This document shows positions 48,258-59,480 of a stretch of DNA of 64,000 bases, piece by piece; position 1 is the first letter of the stretch; each line of letters starts with the position of its first letter. The translations under genes were made by a program, and so were the position numbers. The DNA is from Apostichopus japonicus (taxonomy: Eukaryota > Echinodermata > Holothuroidea > Aspidochirotida > Stichopodidae): positions 12,126,376 through 12,190,375 of the forward strand of contig NC_092567.1 of NCBI RefSeq assembly GCF_037975245.1. The letters are read 5' to 3'. The notes under the pieces were generated by a model. The model was not told the DNA's origin, searched no databases, and saw only the letters and a program-made list of their open reading frames with translations.

Positions 48258-48386
48258 TGTGTAAGAGAATATGTAGTAAGTTGGCCTGACGTTGCAATCC
48301 TAACAGGATCTACTTCAGAGGCTAAATGACAAGTGATCATTTCGATCCTGCTAGGATCGAAACGTCCGGCCAACTTACCTTTACAC
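48258..48386. repeat. fold-back repeat, ~45-bp arms around a CAGGATC core
   Basis: The left arm (48258-48310) includes AGTAAGTTGGCCTGACGTTG and ATCCTAACAGGATC. The right arm (48344-48386) includes GATCCTGCTAGGATCGAAAC and GTCCGGCCAACTTACC. The arms pair with few mismatches around a 33-base loop, so the single strand would form a long hairpin. It is likely a fold-back MITE. No target duplication was determined. Confidence 0.75.
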
Positions 48387-48999
48387 GATCTTTATATTTG
48401 TTTGTTGTGTAAACAGTGAATGCCATACAACGGTAGTAAAGTACGTTTTAAATTTAGTCTGTGGTACAGGCTAAGTAAATAGCGATAACAATAGACAATC
48501 AAGTTTACTGATTAGGATAGGTAGGTTAGATGTGAAAATATATGTTAATAATAATAGGCTATAGTAAGATATGAAAACGAAAGATAGATACCAAAATAAA
48601 TATATTCATATTAAGAAGTAAAAACAAACAGCATTTAAAGAACGGAAAGCCCTGTTATTTGAAAAGTCCCCTTTTCTCATGTTCTGATTTGTAACAAGTG
48701 AAATACGTATCGTTTTCTTTTATGGAAATCACTGGTAAATACGACTGAAAACATCTATTGCTTTAATGATTTATAATCAAGTTACAATGGATGACACGTT
48801 ATTGATTTAATTTTACTGTTAGCTGAACTTTGAGCTGAGTTTATCACAGTGTTTTCATCAAGCCAATGTTTGTCAAGTCAAGTCACAAGTCTTTCGCTCA
48901 TGTCACGCGTATAACAGTAGCTTATATAGTCATTCGAGATGTAAGCTACTGAAAATCAACGACCGATGCTTAACGAGACATCTTTATCAAGTGCTTCGG
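48387..48999. other. gene-free AT-rich DNA
   Basis: Nothing recognised. Confidence 0.5.
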
Positions 49000-50935
49000 G
49001 TCCTGTGAATGACGTGTTTCAGTGAGCTCTTGTTACAATGCTATGGAGGCTACTCTTTTCTACAAGAGTAGTCATATACACTGGGCAGCAACTGAAGTAA
49101 TATTGTACCGTTATGGAGGGCAGGAGTAGAGGGGTAGCTAGGGGAGGGGGACAGGCCCTCAAGTATTTGTCTGCCACCCCCAGTAATATACACTGGGCAG
49201 TAACTGAACTTCAGTGTAAAACCGGTGTACGTTTACTCTCTTAATACGCAAATATATTGTTAATACCAAATCAAAGATTTACTTACTCTGTACAGAGACT
49301 AATCTTGTATCATAATGGAGGGCAGGGGAGGAGCTGAAGGGTCTATACGGCAACAGGCCCTCAAATATTTGTCTGCCACCCCTTGAAATTATCGAAACTG
49401 GAATAGAGATAAACATTATAGTATGAAACATTATTGCCTAGGTTTCCTTTTTTCTGTTGGTTTTATCTGTACCAGGTGTTAACACCCGCTCCAACTGTTA
49501 TTACCAAGTACGCAATATAATATCTGAGGGTTGCTCAGAAGGATTACCTCGCATTGTTTGGCTAACAAAGGATCCAGCCGAATGACTCAGTGATGCCTTA
49601 AAGTAGCCTACAACCGTAGATGAGTGGACCTGGTGTCCTCGATACTGAAGAATGTCTTGATCTAACAAGTGAACTAAAGGAAGGTGTGATAATGCACCCC
49701 CCCCCTCTTCTTCCCTCCAGTCGCCCCTTCCGACTCATACACCTCCCTTTGACACTCCAGGTATCGGTCTCTCGGTACAACGAATATCACCTTTAATTGT
49801 GTTATTATACTAATTCACGTCACAAGAACACTCCGTCTTCAACGCAATCCAATTCCATGATATTAAACTACTGCGTGTACAGGGCTATGCACTGAATGTA
49901 AGGAAAGATATAACAAACACCGTCTTTAACCATCACGCCCCCATCACCATCCCATCCCTAGTAATTCCACTACATATGTGACTCCATGTGTGGCTCCATG
50001 TAGTGGGTCACGTTTTTCATCGTATATCGAGTGAAATATAGGCTTACTTTGTACTATGGAAACTGTGTACAACTAGCGCATTGTATGTAAATACTAACAA
50101 CATCAAACAAACAGACAAGTCGTTCCAGACCCCAGGAAGAGGAGGGTTAGTTAACACACACTGTTTCCTGAGCCATTTGGGAGCAAAACACTGCTTCGTG
50201 ATAACATGTACCGAGATACCAAACTAATAGGTAGCGTGGTTTAGATTACAATTCTAACAGGTACTTTACATACGGAGTAGTACTACAACATCCTTAGTGT
50301 AATAGTGTAAGTATAAATGCAATGTACAAACAAAACAACAATAACTCACTCGTTTAAGTTCAGCTGGAGTCAAACAATGTATTATATTATATATAAAGCA
50401 TTATTATACAAGTATATGAACAACGGAAAAATGGATGGGAATGAAAAACAAAGAAAAACAAATAAAAAGAGGATTTTAAGTATTAAATAGTAAACAATAT
50501 AATCAGCAACTCATGAATAATCATCAACCAGATACATACACATGAGAGGGTATAAATACATTTTCAGTGAATTATGGTTTAAATTACCTTGTGCGTAAAT
50601 GTTCTGTATGTAAAGGCGAACATGAATTATGAATGGTTGGGTATACGTCATGGACAGAAACGAATCATACAGTCTCTGGCCCTATACATCATACAAAGTT
50701 CACTAATATATTGGTCACTCAGCCGCTTGAGGAATTCTTTAATAAAAGAAAACGTAAATACCTTGATCTGCAGAGTAAAATTTGTTATTAATCAGGAAAA
50801 AAAAGATTCAACCATAGCAGTACTATTTACGTCGAACACCACCAAGAAAACCAATTAAATCCCTTTATAAATCGAATGATTGCTTCTGAAGGAAGGTCCA
50901 TTACACCCTAGCAATCCCTACCTATAGACTCTTTT
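49000..50935 (+). repeat. duplicated block, left copy (partner within 58990-63440)
   Basis: Pieces recur to the right: AACTACTGCGTGTA near 49866 and 59029; CAGCAACTCATGAATAATCA near 50503 and (one change) 62785; CATGAATTATGAATGGTTGG near 50620 and 62940; the GACAGAA...CAGTCTCTGGCC stretch near 50653 and 62972. In the left copy the place of the C-rich minisatellite holds only a short CATCACGCCCCCATCACCAT tract near 49932. Within the block, a ~75-bp unit (GGAGGGCAGG ... CAAATATTTGTCTGCCACCC) is repeated at 49110 and 49313. No coding frame was identified. Confidence 0.7.
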
Positions 50936-51764
50936 TAGGTTTGCTATTGTAAACTGATGTGAGAAGTCATTTAAGTTTAAGGTTGGGACGATTGTTTTCT
51001 TCAATTTCCAATCAGCATTTTGACCCATTACATACACAGTAGGCAAATATGACGTCATTCGGTCAGACCACATAATATAGCTTGTATAGGCAAGCAATAT
51101 ACTAACTAAGAAAACCTGTCGTAAACAATTGTCAACAATATAAGTACGGTTCATTATTATTATTATTATAATATATTAAATAACGACAGTTAACGATAAC
51201 CCTTGTGTATGGTATATACTCTACAAACAATATGGCAAGCCAAAGGGGGAGGGGGTGGGGGGAGGGTGGACGACCGCCCATCGCCATTCACGGAATTGAT
51301 GAATAATTAGACCACTACTACGGGGTAATCCCTCTCTCTTTTTCAACCTTAAGAAATATAGCAAAGCCTTGCGCTTAGAACTATGGATGACATTTATATT
51401 CTAAATACGCCTCAAAATGCACCAATTGACGTCTGAACTTTTATTGGGGGTGGGGAGGGTGGTTGGACCCTAGACCCGCTACGTGATAGTTGGCTTGAAT
51501 GACCACGGGGCATCATCCTCTCATTTATGAAATCTTTGGTTCGCATCTAGTCTTTTTTGGAATGGTTCAGGTTCCTAACTTAATCCATCAATGGGCAAGT
51601 TTGAATGTGTCCTCCCCTTTTCAATCCTGCGCTCGCACCTGTCTATGACCCCTGCAAAGAGCTGTAGTACATGACTATCGGGCTATACAATGTAGTGTCT
51701 GTGTTGCTTCATACCTTGCAAGGAACTGTCACGGAATGAAGAGAAAGGGAGGCTAGGGAGCTGT
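50936..51764. other. gene-free DNA
   Basis: Contains two G-rich tracts, near 51240-51270 and 51444-51465, in a setting like transposon subtermini (GGGGAGGGTGG), but no complete element was delimited. Confidence 0.45.
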
Positions 51765-52190
51765 CACTTAGTTCTTCGGTATAACTTGATCTGTCATAAT
51801 ATATGATGAGTGTATGTAATAATTGCAATTAATTAATCTTAATTAGGGAGCTGTTACATATAGAGCTCCCTGCTATAATTAGGGAGCTGTCACTGAGAAT
51901 AGCTCCCTGCTATAATTAGGGAGCTTACTTTGAGAGAGCTCCCTGGTATAAGTAGGTAGCTGTTACATATACTGTAGAACTCCCTGCTATAATTAGGGAG
52001 TTGTCACTGAGAAGAGCTCCCTGGTATAATTAGAGAACTTACTTTGAGGGAGCTCCCAGCTTTAATTAGGGAGCTGTCACTGAGATATTTCCCTGCTATA
52101 CTGGTACATACAGAGCTCTGTACTGTAATTAGACATCCGTCTTCGAGAGAGCACCATGTTATAATTAGGGAGCCCCTCGTTATTACATAG
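51765..52190. repeat. palindromic ~36-bp minisatellite, array 2
   Basis: About 11 units of the same consensus as 39820-40489 (AGGGAGCTGTCACTGAGA, AGCTCCCTGGTATAATTA) with the same AGCTCCCT/AGGGAGCT hairpin in each. The right flank (52191-52429) matches that of array 1; the left flank does not clearly match. Confidence 0.9.
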
Positions 52191-52429
52191 AATTTTCGTG
52201 TTTGCATACGTATATGCATACAGGATCAAAGTATCAACAGATAACTATATCAGTGATATAGTAAACTGTTTGTTATGTAAATATCGAGAGACGGAAGGTT
52301 AAATAAATAATATGAGTAGTGTGAAATATATTCTGATTTTTATCCCAGTTACAAGTACACATTACAGGACGATTGCATATCTGTTTGCATTGACTTACAG
52401 TAAGTGTACTTTACCACTGCAGGTACACA
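52191..52429 (+). repeat. flank duplicated with the palindromic array, right copy
   Basis: Matches 40560-40848. It is interrupted at 52430 by element G2 and resumes after it. Two insertions separate it from the rest of the homologous flank at about 57338-57720. Confidence 0.75.
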
Positions 52430-53648
52430 CAGGGACGTAGCTAAGGCCTGATTATTGGGGGGGGGGGTGGGTGTAGTGTCTGAAATTCAAACTGGATGGG
52501 TTTTGGAGCAAGAAAATTCCGACTGCTGCCTTGTACACCCCCCCCCCCCCGCTCCTACCCCGAAATGCGCGCGTAGCGCGAAAAAAAAATTCGATACGTT
52601 TGTACACAGGCCCTCACTTCACAAACTTATTAATCACTCTGGCTAAGCAAGTTAGCAACTGAGTAAAGTTATCTGCTTCTAGGCTACATAGACTAACTAC
52701 AAAAGCTATGTTTATGTAACAAAGGGGATTTTTTTTTCCAACAAATTATATTCGACGACATAGTGAATTACCCCAAAACACAGTGCTTTTTACTAACACG
52801 CTTAATATTGTTTTCTTGGGGAGGGGGGGGGGAGCTATTTATCACTCACATGAAAAACTTTCAATTGTGCACTTCATTCCAACTGAGCATTTAGAATGAA
52901 GTGAACAGTTAAACATTTTGCAGAAAAATGTTGAGCTGACGAGATATGATAAGTTGTCAATTAAACATTTTGCAGAAAAATGTCCAATTGACGAGATAAG
53001 CTATGATAAGTAATTTTCAATTAAACATTTTCAGAATTTTTTTTAATTGCTCAGTTAAAGCAACTGAGCAATCCAACATTTTTCTGATAAGATTTTATCT
53101 TGTTATCTAAACAATTTACTGAAAAATGTCAACTTATGGGGCAAAGTTTTTCTTATTGATGGCACTTTTAAGCTTCCGTAGATTAACATTGAGTATTTTA
53201 ATCGTATACCATACAATGTATATCCTGAACTTACCTGAAGCTAGCGAACAGGTTCAACCCAACCAATAGCAAAATTAACACATAAATTAACCGAATTGAA
53301 GCTGGCGTTCTATTAGTTCTATTAGAATTTTTTTTTAGAGTATTCAAAATCATACGAAGTTTTGTGTGGTGGAGTATAAGGATCGTGAGATACAATTTCT
53401 CAATGTGACAAGGAAAACGTGGTAAATATCACTGATCAAAGGTCAATTTTGACCGAAAATTTTAGGTCAATCACATATTACAAGAATATGTGAAAATGAG
53501 AGTGCGACAGTCGGAAAATTAGAGTGCAACAGTTGGACAAATTAGAGTGCGACAGTCGGAAATTCCGACTGTGGCACTGAAATTTTCCAACTATCGTCAG
53601 TTTTACCAAGATTGGGCGGGTGAGACACCCCCTCTAGCGACGTCCCTG
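52430..53648. mobile_element. non-autonomous hAT-like transposon, CAGGGACGTAGCTAAGG family (element G, copy 2), with empty site
   Basis: The left end CAGGGACGTAGCTAAGG pairs with the right end CTCTAGCGACGTCCCTG. The target duplication GGTACACA is perfect at 52422-52429 and 53649-53656. The paralog at 40841 has a single near-identical site, so both ends are fixed. The interior resembles 10187-11398, including the ACATTTTGCAGAAAA subrepeats, a C run and a GCGCGCGTAGCGCG word. The region before the right end holds GTGCGACAGTCGGAAA units. No transposase frame. The length is 1219 bp. Confidence 0.93.
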
Positions 53649-54771
53649 GGTACACAGTGACTCAAAACAGGGCAAAATGACCGAATGTTACACATTCCAT
53701 GTACGATGCTTACTCAGCGCTAACTTAGGCCTCAAATCTACAAGTCATTCACTTTCTTTGAAATGAGCGTATAAAATGGAGATGGGAGATTTTTTTTATT
53801 TGGGGGGACATGGGTCAGGGACATAGCCAGGGGGAGCAGGGGGAGCGACCGCTCCCCCTTTCAGTGTCGATTTTTCTTTTTTAAACTGTCGTTTTTTAGC
53901 ATGGTATTTTGTCAGTGCTTTTTTGATCTTGAATACTCGTCAGCTCCGTTAACTCGATTGTAGTCGTAGTAACATTCACGCCTACTGATTTAACTACTTA
54001 CTTAGTTTGGCAGATGCAATTAGCTAAATTTAGCTTATAGCCAATTACAAGCCTACAGTTGGCCACTGCGTAATAAAATACACATTGCCTACCTAACCGC
54101 ACTCTATGGAATGTCACGAACTGTATATGCACAACAACGTCGACAACGTTCGTTCGATGAGTCGTCCTAAGTTGTTGCAAGAACAGCATGTTATGAAGCT
54201 AAGCTAGCAATCGTACGTGATACGCGCTTCCTATAAATAATTATTACACTGCTAATACACTACGATAACGATATTTGTTTTTAGGCCACTGCATATCTGG
54301 CTGTACTACAAAATATGAAAATTTATATTGTACATCAGTTAAGTTCGTCAAATGTATTTAAGTCCAGACATTGGACAATAAACAAGAATCATCCTACTGG
54401 AAAACTTGTAAAAGAGCAGGGGCGTATCCAGGGGGGCGCAACAGGCGCGCGCCCCCCCTATTGGCCGTCACCAAAAAAAAAAAAGTTTAGCAAAAGAAAA
54501 AAAAAAAAAATGATGACGACCTTTATGTGAGATGTCGGTGATCGCTCAACCCCCCCCCCCCCCTCCCGTATGCTTTAATTTTTGTTTGCCAAAAAAAGGT
54601 TCTGGCGAAGTTCGGCGGCATAATAGTTTTAGAAACATAGATGGTAATTGTGTTTGTATTATCACTATAAACACTAAATGACATGCCAGCCATACTAAAT
54701 TGTGCATTTTGTGTCCATATTTACTGGAAATGTTGCTTATTATTAAGGTCGAAAAATGGATCACATATGGC

Positions 54772-55584
54772 CATGGGCGGCGATCCTGGGTGGAGGGGGG
54801 ATATATCCCCCCATGAAAATGGGTGGAGGGGATGTAATGCACCATACCCCCCCCCCACCAAATGCCAGGGATAAGAATATTTTCATGCCTACATTTATGC
54901 ATCTTCGTTAATGTACGGCTCTTTTTTAGCTTCATTTCTCGCCTACCATAAACGCAGTGCGATCTTTTCAAATAAAGCGTCTTTATAAAGCAAAAATAGT
55001 TGACTGTAGGCTTCATTGGCCCTATAACAACAAAATGTATTATTGCGCCCACGGTATTGATATAGTACATGCACCCTCATAGTATTCATATAGGCCCTAT
55101 AGTAGGCCTACACACGTACATGTTCCCTCGAACAGCTGAGAATCTCATGTAACCAGGGTAATGCTTAATACACGTTTCACCTGGATGCCCTAGCAATCGG
55201 TACCTAGGAATGTAACTATGTGTAATTGTGTATTGCATGTGTATAGGCCTATAATAGCCTGCATGAGGCCATTTTCTTCATCGAATAATATAACAGAGCT
55301 CTCGAACATTCTAACGTTGCGCCTGAAACAAGATTGACAGGGGCAATTTTCCCAAAATAACACCCGAAATTAAAAAAAAAAGTATTTTGGATCCTGATTA
55401 TGAGATATTTCGGACATGACATCCCTATTTTAAAGTTGGGTATATGCCGCTTGGAAACCTCGGGAAGTGCCGTTTCCGGCCATCTAGAGGGTTTGTTAAT
55501 CCCAAAATTTTCTTGTACGCTTCGAGATAGTCAACAAGGTCATACCCCCCCCCCCCCACTCGGAAGTACGGATCGCCGCCCATG
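54772..55584. mobile_element. non-autonomous hAT-like transposon, TIR CATGGGCGGCGATCC (element D'), nested in D
   Basis: CATGGGCGGCGATCC at the left and GGATCGCCGCCCATG at the right are exact inverted repeats of 15 bp. Flanks CATATGGC (54764-54771) and CATATGAC (55585-55592) agree at 7 of 8. It carries a truncated copy of the shared core module (55461-55530). This is the third level of nesting (D' in D in F). Confidence 0.88.
55461..55530 (+). repeat. shared transposon core module, truncated copy in D'
   Basis: Reads CGGGAAGTGCCGTTTCCGGC, a CATCTAGAGG link and ATTTTCTTGTACGCTTCGAG, then diverges before the GGCGC stem. Related to the modules at 28021, 28911, 57154 and 59530. Confidence 0.75.
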
Positions 55585-55815
55585 CATATGACACCATTTT
55601 GCATTTCAGCCCTTCTTTGAAAGCAAAAATTGTACACCCCTCCCCTTAGACCCATCCCCCAGGACGGCGATCATTCATGCCTGGCGCCTCCCTATTGGAA
55701 AATCCTGGATACGCCCCTGAAAGAGTACTATGTTTGTCTTTCTGATATATTATGTAAAAGAACATGTAAAAGAATTTAAACAGGAAACAAAATCTGCTGA
55801 TAATGATATCATATG

Positions 55816-56110
55816 ATCAGGGCGTAACCAGTATGTAGCACGATAGTTTCATTCAACACTCTACCCGCCGAAAAAGACTATAGGATCCGATCTTGTCAGT
55901 TTCTTAACATGTAGTTAAGAACCCGTTTACGCAGATAATATTTCAGTTGAGAAAACACTTGAGAAATTTGCATCAGATGGCAATCGTCGGATAGCTCTCG
56001 CCTTCTCTTATTAGGCTAACTTAATTATTTACTAGCTATACAGTTGTATCAAAGACATTTCTGGACTATCTTTGTATCTACAAGTATCAGAAGTTGAAAA
56101 GTAAGACTAC
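55816..56110 (+). repeat. CAGTATGTAGCAC repeat, outer copy
   Basis: Matches the interior of element B2 at about 56283-56838. Shared words are CAGTATGTAGCAC, CTCTACCCGCCGAAAAAGAC, GATCTTGTCAGTTT, CGCAGATAA and TTTGTATCTACAAGTATCAG. The copy just outside B2 and the copy inside it lie in the same orientation. Confidence 0.75.
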
Positions 56111-56126
56111 TCTGTACATGTACCTT

Positions 56127-57017
56127 CAAGGGCGGCGGAACCGGGGGCAAGTGCCCCCCCCCCCCACTTTTCCTCAGGTTAAAAATGTGCCCTTTTTCTA
56201 CATAAAACTTGTACTCTTGATCACCTTATTAGGTCAGCGATATTTCAGTTGGAGATCTAATCCTAATTTAGAACTATCAGGGGCGTAGCCAGTATGTAGC
56301 ACTGTAGGCCCGGGCCTACACTTTTTATACCAAGTTATCTTTTTTATTGAAACACCCATAATTCAATTCCATAAGCTTGCTGGACGAGTTTAAGAGTCTA
56401 GACAGGAAAAACTATTGAAATGAACGTAGCAAGATTACGGCTAAATTAGGTGACCTATTCTTCTGTCATCTAGGCTGTCATTCATATCGCGTGCCGTTTC
56501 ATTCAATACTCTACCCGCCGAAAAAGACTAGGATACGATCTTGTCAGTTTTTTAACATCTACTTAAGAACCTGTTTACGCAGATAAAATTTCAGTTGAGA
56601 ACATTCCACAGTCAAATAAGCCTATCGTTGATTAACAGACTTTATATACATAGAGCTGCAGCACTTTGTTGCCTGTTGTTGTCGCGATCGGCGTTCCAAG
56701 TTCCAAAACAGCCTTTTTGATAAACATTTACTAGCTACAGTTGTATCAAAGACAATTACTGGCTATGGTTGTATCAAAGACATTTCTGGCCTATCTTTGT
56801 ATCTACAAGTATCAGAAGTTGAAAAGTAAGAATACTAAGACGGGGGGGGGGGGGGGGGGCGTTGATGGAGTGATGTGTATACGCAAATAAGATAATAATA
56901 TAAGATTTATAAAGGGTACTAAATATCAGGCTGCATCAGTCCAATCGAATTTCTGCAAAGTGCCCTTTGACGTCGGTGCCCCCCCCCCCCAGATTAAAAG
57001 TGCTTCCGCCGCCCTTG
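56127..57017. mobile_element. non-autonomous hAT-like transposon, TIR CAAGGGCGGCGGAA (element B, copy 2), nested in F
   Basis: Same 14-bp termini as the element at 27887-28528, with a perfect target duplication TGTACCTT at 56119-56126 and 57018-57025. The outer ~60 bp of the left side and ~190 bp of the right side (GGGTACTAAATAT through GTGCCCTTTGACGTCGGTGC) match copy 1. The middle is different: it holds the CAGTATGTAGCAC repeat instead of the shared core module. So one family exists with two different interiors. Confidence 0.93.
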
Positions 57018-57153
57018 TGTACCTTGCTAATTTTAATACATTATGTATTATTGAATTACGTACTATTTTAACTCGTTTGTTTTTTGGGTTTAAAAGTGAT
57101 ATTGAATGAGGTGTCTCATGTTAGCAAGAGGCCAGGGAACCAGAATGAACATT

Positions 57154-57255
57154 CGGGAAGGGCCGTTTCCGGCCATCTGGGGGGTTTGTAAAACCAAACA
57201 TTTTCTTGTACGCTCCGCGCCAACCGATGGTGGCGCTCCGCTCAGATAGTCGTGC
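57154..57255 (+). repeat. shared transposon core module, copy in element F
   Basis: Reads GGGAAGGGCCGTTTCCGGCC through CGCGCCAACCGATGGTGGCG and GCTCAGATAGTCGTGC. Like the B1 copy it is preceded by TTAGCAAGAGGCCAGGGAAC, so the match between F and B1 extends about 45 bp beyond the core, although their termini differ. Confidence 0.85.
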
Positions 57256-57337
57256 CTTCAACTTTGAAAATCCATATCAATCGCAAAAAGTGCTCCCCCC
57301 CCCCTTTCAAATTCCTGGCTACGTCGCTGACATGGGT

Positions 57338-58370
57338 GTGAAAAGGTGAAAGATAGTTTCACTAATCTGGGTATTTTTTCGTACGCAAGTTTTATTGTCA
57401 GCACGATATTATATTCTCGCTTAATATAAATTGAGGCAGATAAAGCAATACAGAGGTGCTCATTTATATATTGTGTACCTCTGTGACATGTTCAGACCAA
57501 GTCATGAAATATTGCATATCATAGCAAACACCTCAATCGTGTCTCCGCTCTTAATTATATTAATGTAATGCTTTATTCCCTCATTTGCAAATCCTCTAAC
57601 TTCTTGTCTAATTTCAACATTCATGGTGGACAAATTAATTCAAATCACCCCCCCCCCCCCCACCACTAACCGATAGAGGATGGTAACACCGGATTGTTAG
57701 GATCATACTGGTTTCTTTGTTTGTTTTGAGATGTGACAGACTCGAGTTTTGTGAACATATTGTTTCATTAATCAGTTATTACTACAAGTTAACAGTAGAC
57801 AGTGATTATAGACCAGTATATGCGTAGGAGATAAAGCTACACACACAACCAGCTGCTTTAAGCTAAAATCAATCATGCTCTGATCAGGAGCGTCAATCCG
57901 AATTGAGAGTTGGGTGGGGGAGGGGGCTAAATAAGGGAACATAAATAAACCGAAGGAGTCGGCGAGCGACTTAGCGGGCGGGGTCCAAGGGCTAACCCCC
58001 GCCAGGGGTCCAGGGGTTGGACTCTACAAATCTTCAGGTTATTTCTGTTTGGTGCTTGAATTGATATGTCATTCATAAATATAATTAATAAAAAAAGTCA
58101 CATTTGACAAGAAAAGACTTGAATTAAGAAAGACTTATCTATTTCACATCCTGGTGTAACTTATGGCCTCAATCATAATTATTCAAATTGAAACTTAAAC
58201 CCAAAAGGAAACATCTAAACTTTGAACACAAGGTTATCTAGTTATCCAGACATATACAACATGCACACATATGGTATTATAAGTACATTTGAAAAGCACT
58301 ATTTGGTATTTAGGCACACCGCACATTCACTTCATCGGAAACAACAAATCATAAAAATAAATATAAACAT
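57338..58370. other. gene-free DNA including the end of the duplicated flank
   Basis: About 57490-57720 matches 40895-41110. It contains a C run near 57648-57661. GATAGAGGATGGTAACACCG near 57671 is the decayed counterpart of the possible exon at 41071. A CAGGAGCGTCAATCCG word near 57894 resembles a transposon end, but no partner end was found. Confidence 0.5.
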
Positions 58371-59018
58371 CAGGGTCGTAGCCTGGGTAGAATTCCAAGC
58401 AGCAGTTAAGGAACATCGAGAAAAAATGTATCGTCCAAATGTTACAGCGATGCTTTGATGTGCGGATATACGGTACCAGGCGCTTTTTCAAGAAATTTGA
58501 CTGGGTTGGTCATTTCCAAAAAGGGACCGTCATGACACTATCTAAGGACCTACTGCGGGTAGGGGAGGGGGAATGAACTGAGTGAGTAGACCGTGTATTC
58601 TTAGTAAAACATTGTGGCACTAATATAAGGGATAACAGTGAAACATACGTAATAAGTATATTTATGAACCGTAGTTTCACGAAAGACTGCTACACTGTTC
58701 ATGCAGGTTAACTCTTTGAAGCTCTCTACCTTTATTTTTATTATAATCCCCTCTGCCCCAGCCAGCCCCCCCCCCCCTCTGAAAAACCACCAGAAACAGT
58801 AGTCGCATCAGAGATCGTGCATATACGTGATGAGCAGTTAAAGTAAACCTTATGTTACTTGACCGCCATTCCTACACTACGTGCCTAGAATCTCAGAGTT
58901 TGCACACTACAGACTAATTAAATCAGAAGAAATGATATGAACATTTATCGTAGGCCTACTTTCATTTAGAAAGTGTAAATCTCAAAGGGCAGCTACCCAT
59001 GCGCAGGCTACGGCCCTG
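58371..59018. mobile_element. probable DNA transposon, CAGGGTCGTAGCCTGGG termini
   Basis: CAGGGTCGTAGCCTGGG at the left resembles the reverse complement of CGCAGGCTACGGCCCTG at the right (15 of 17). No 8-bp target duplication is evident. The right flank rejoins sequence paralogous to 49862 (AAACTACTGCG), consistent with insertion into the duplicated block. No transposase frame; 648 bp. Confidence 0.65.
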
Positions 59019-59084
59019 AATACTAAACTACTGCGTGTAAAGAGCAATGCACTGACCCTGTTAGGAAGGATAAAAAAAATACCG

Positions 59085-59368
59085 TTATGACCATCGTCCC
59101 CTCCATCCCCCAAACCCCTTCCATCTCCTCAACCCCCTCTATCTCCCCAACCCCACCATATCTCTCAAACCCCTCCATCTCCCCAACCCCCTCCATCTCC
59201 TAAACCCCTCCATCTCCCTCAAACCCCTCCTATCCCACAAGACCCCTCCATCCCCACCTCATTCATCTCCCCAACCCCTTCCATCTCCCTCAAACCCCTC
59301 CATCCCCACCCTCTCCAACTCCCCAACCCCTCCATCCCAACCCTCTCCAACTCCCCAACCCGCTCCAT
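59085..59368. repeat. C-rich minisatellite, left part
   Basis: Units of CTCCATCTCCC, TCAAACCCCTCCAT and CCACCCTCTCCAACTCCCCA. The array is interrupted at 59368 by element C and resumes at 61080. Joining the flanks restores CCCGCTCCATCTCCC, a common unit of the array. Confidence 0.9.
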
Positions 59369-59480
59369 CAGTGGCGTCACCAGACTTTTCAGTCTGGGGG
59401 GGGCACCAGCATTTGATGGGGGGGCACTTAGGTATATACGGATCTGCGTCCTGGGGGGTCTAAGGGGAGGGGGTTCCTTC

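Larger units (their letters stand above)
54417..55719. mobile_element. non-autonomous transposon, TIR CAGGGGCGTATCCAGG (element D), nested in F
   Basis: A perfect 16-bp inverted repeat: CAGGGGCGTATCCAGG at the left and CCTGGATACGCCCCTG at the right. AAAGAG borders both ends (54411-54416 and 55720-55725). As an 8-bp duplication the match is incomplete, so one flank has probably changed. Poly-A and C runs lie near the left end. Element D' is inside. Confidence 0.88.
53816..57329. mobile_element. composite hAT-like transposon (element F), host to three nested elements
   Basis: The left end CAGGGACATAGCCAGG and right end CCTGGCTACGTCGCTG match at 14 of 16 positions. The target duplication ACATGGGT is perfect at 53808-53815 and 57330-57337. 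Of its 3514 bp, 1303 are element D (with D' inside) and 891 are element B2. About 1.3 kb of original sequence remains, including a copy of the shared core module at 57154-57255 near the right end. No transposase frame. Confidence 0.85.
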
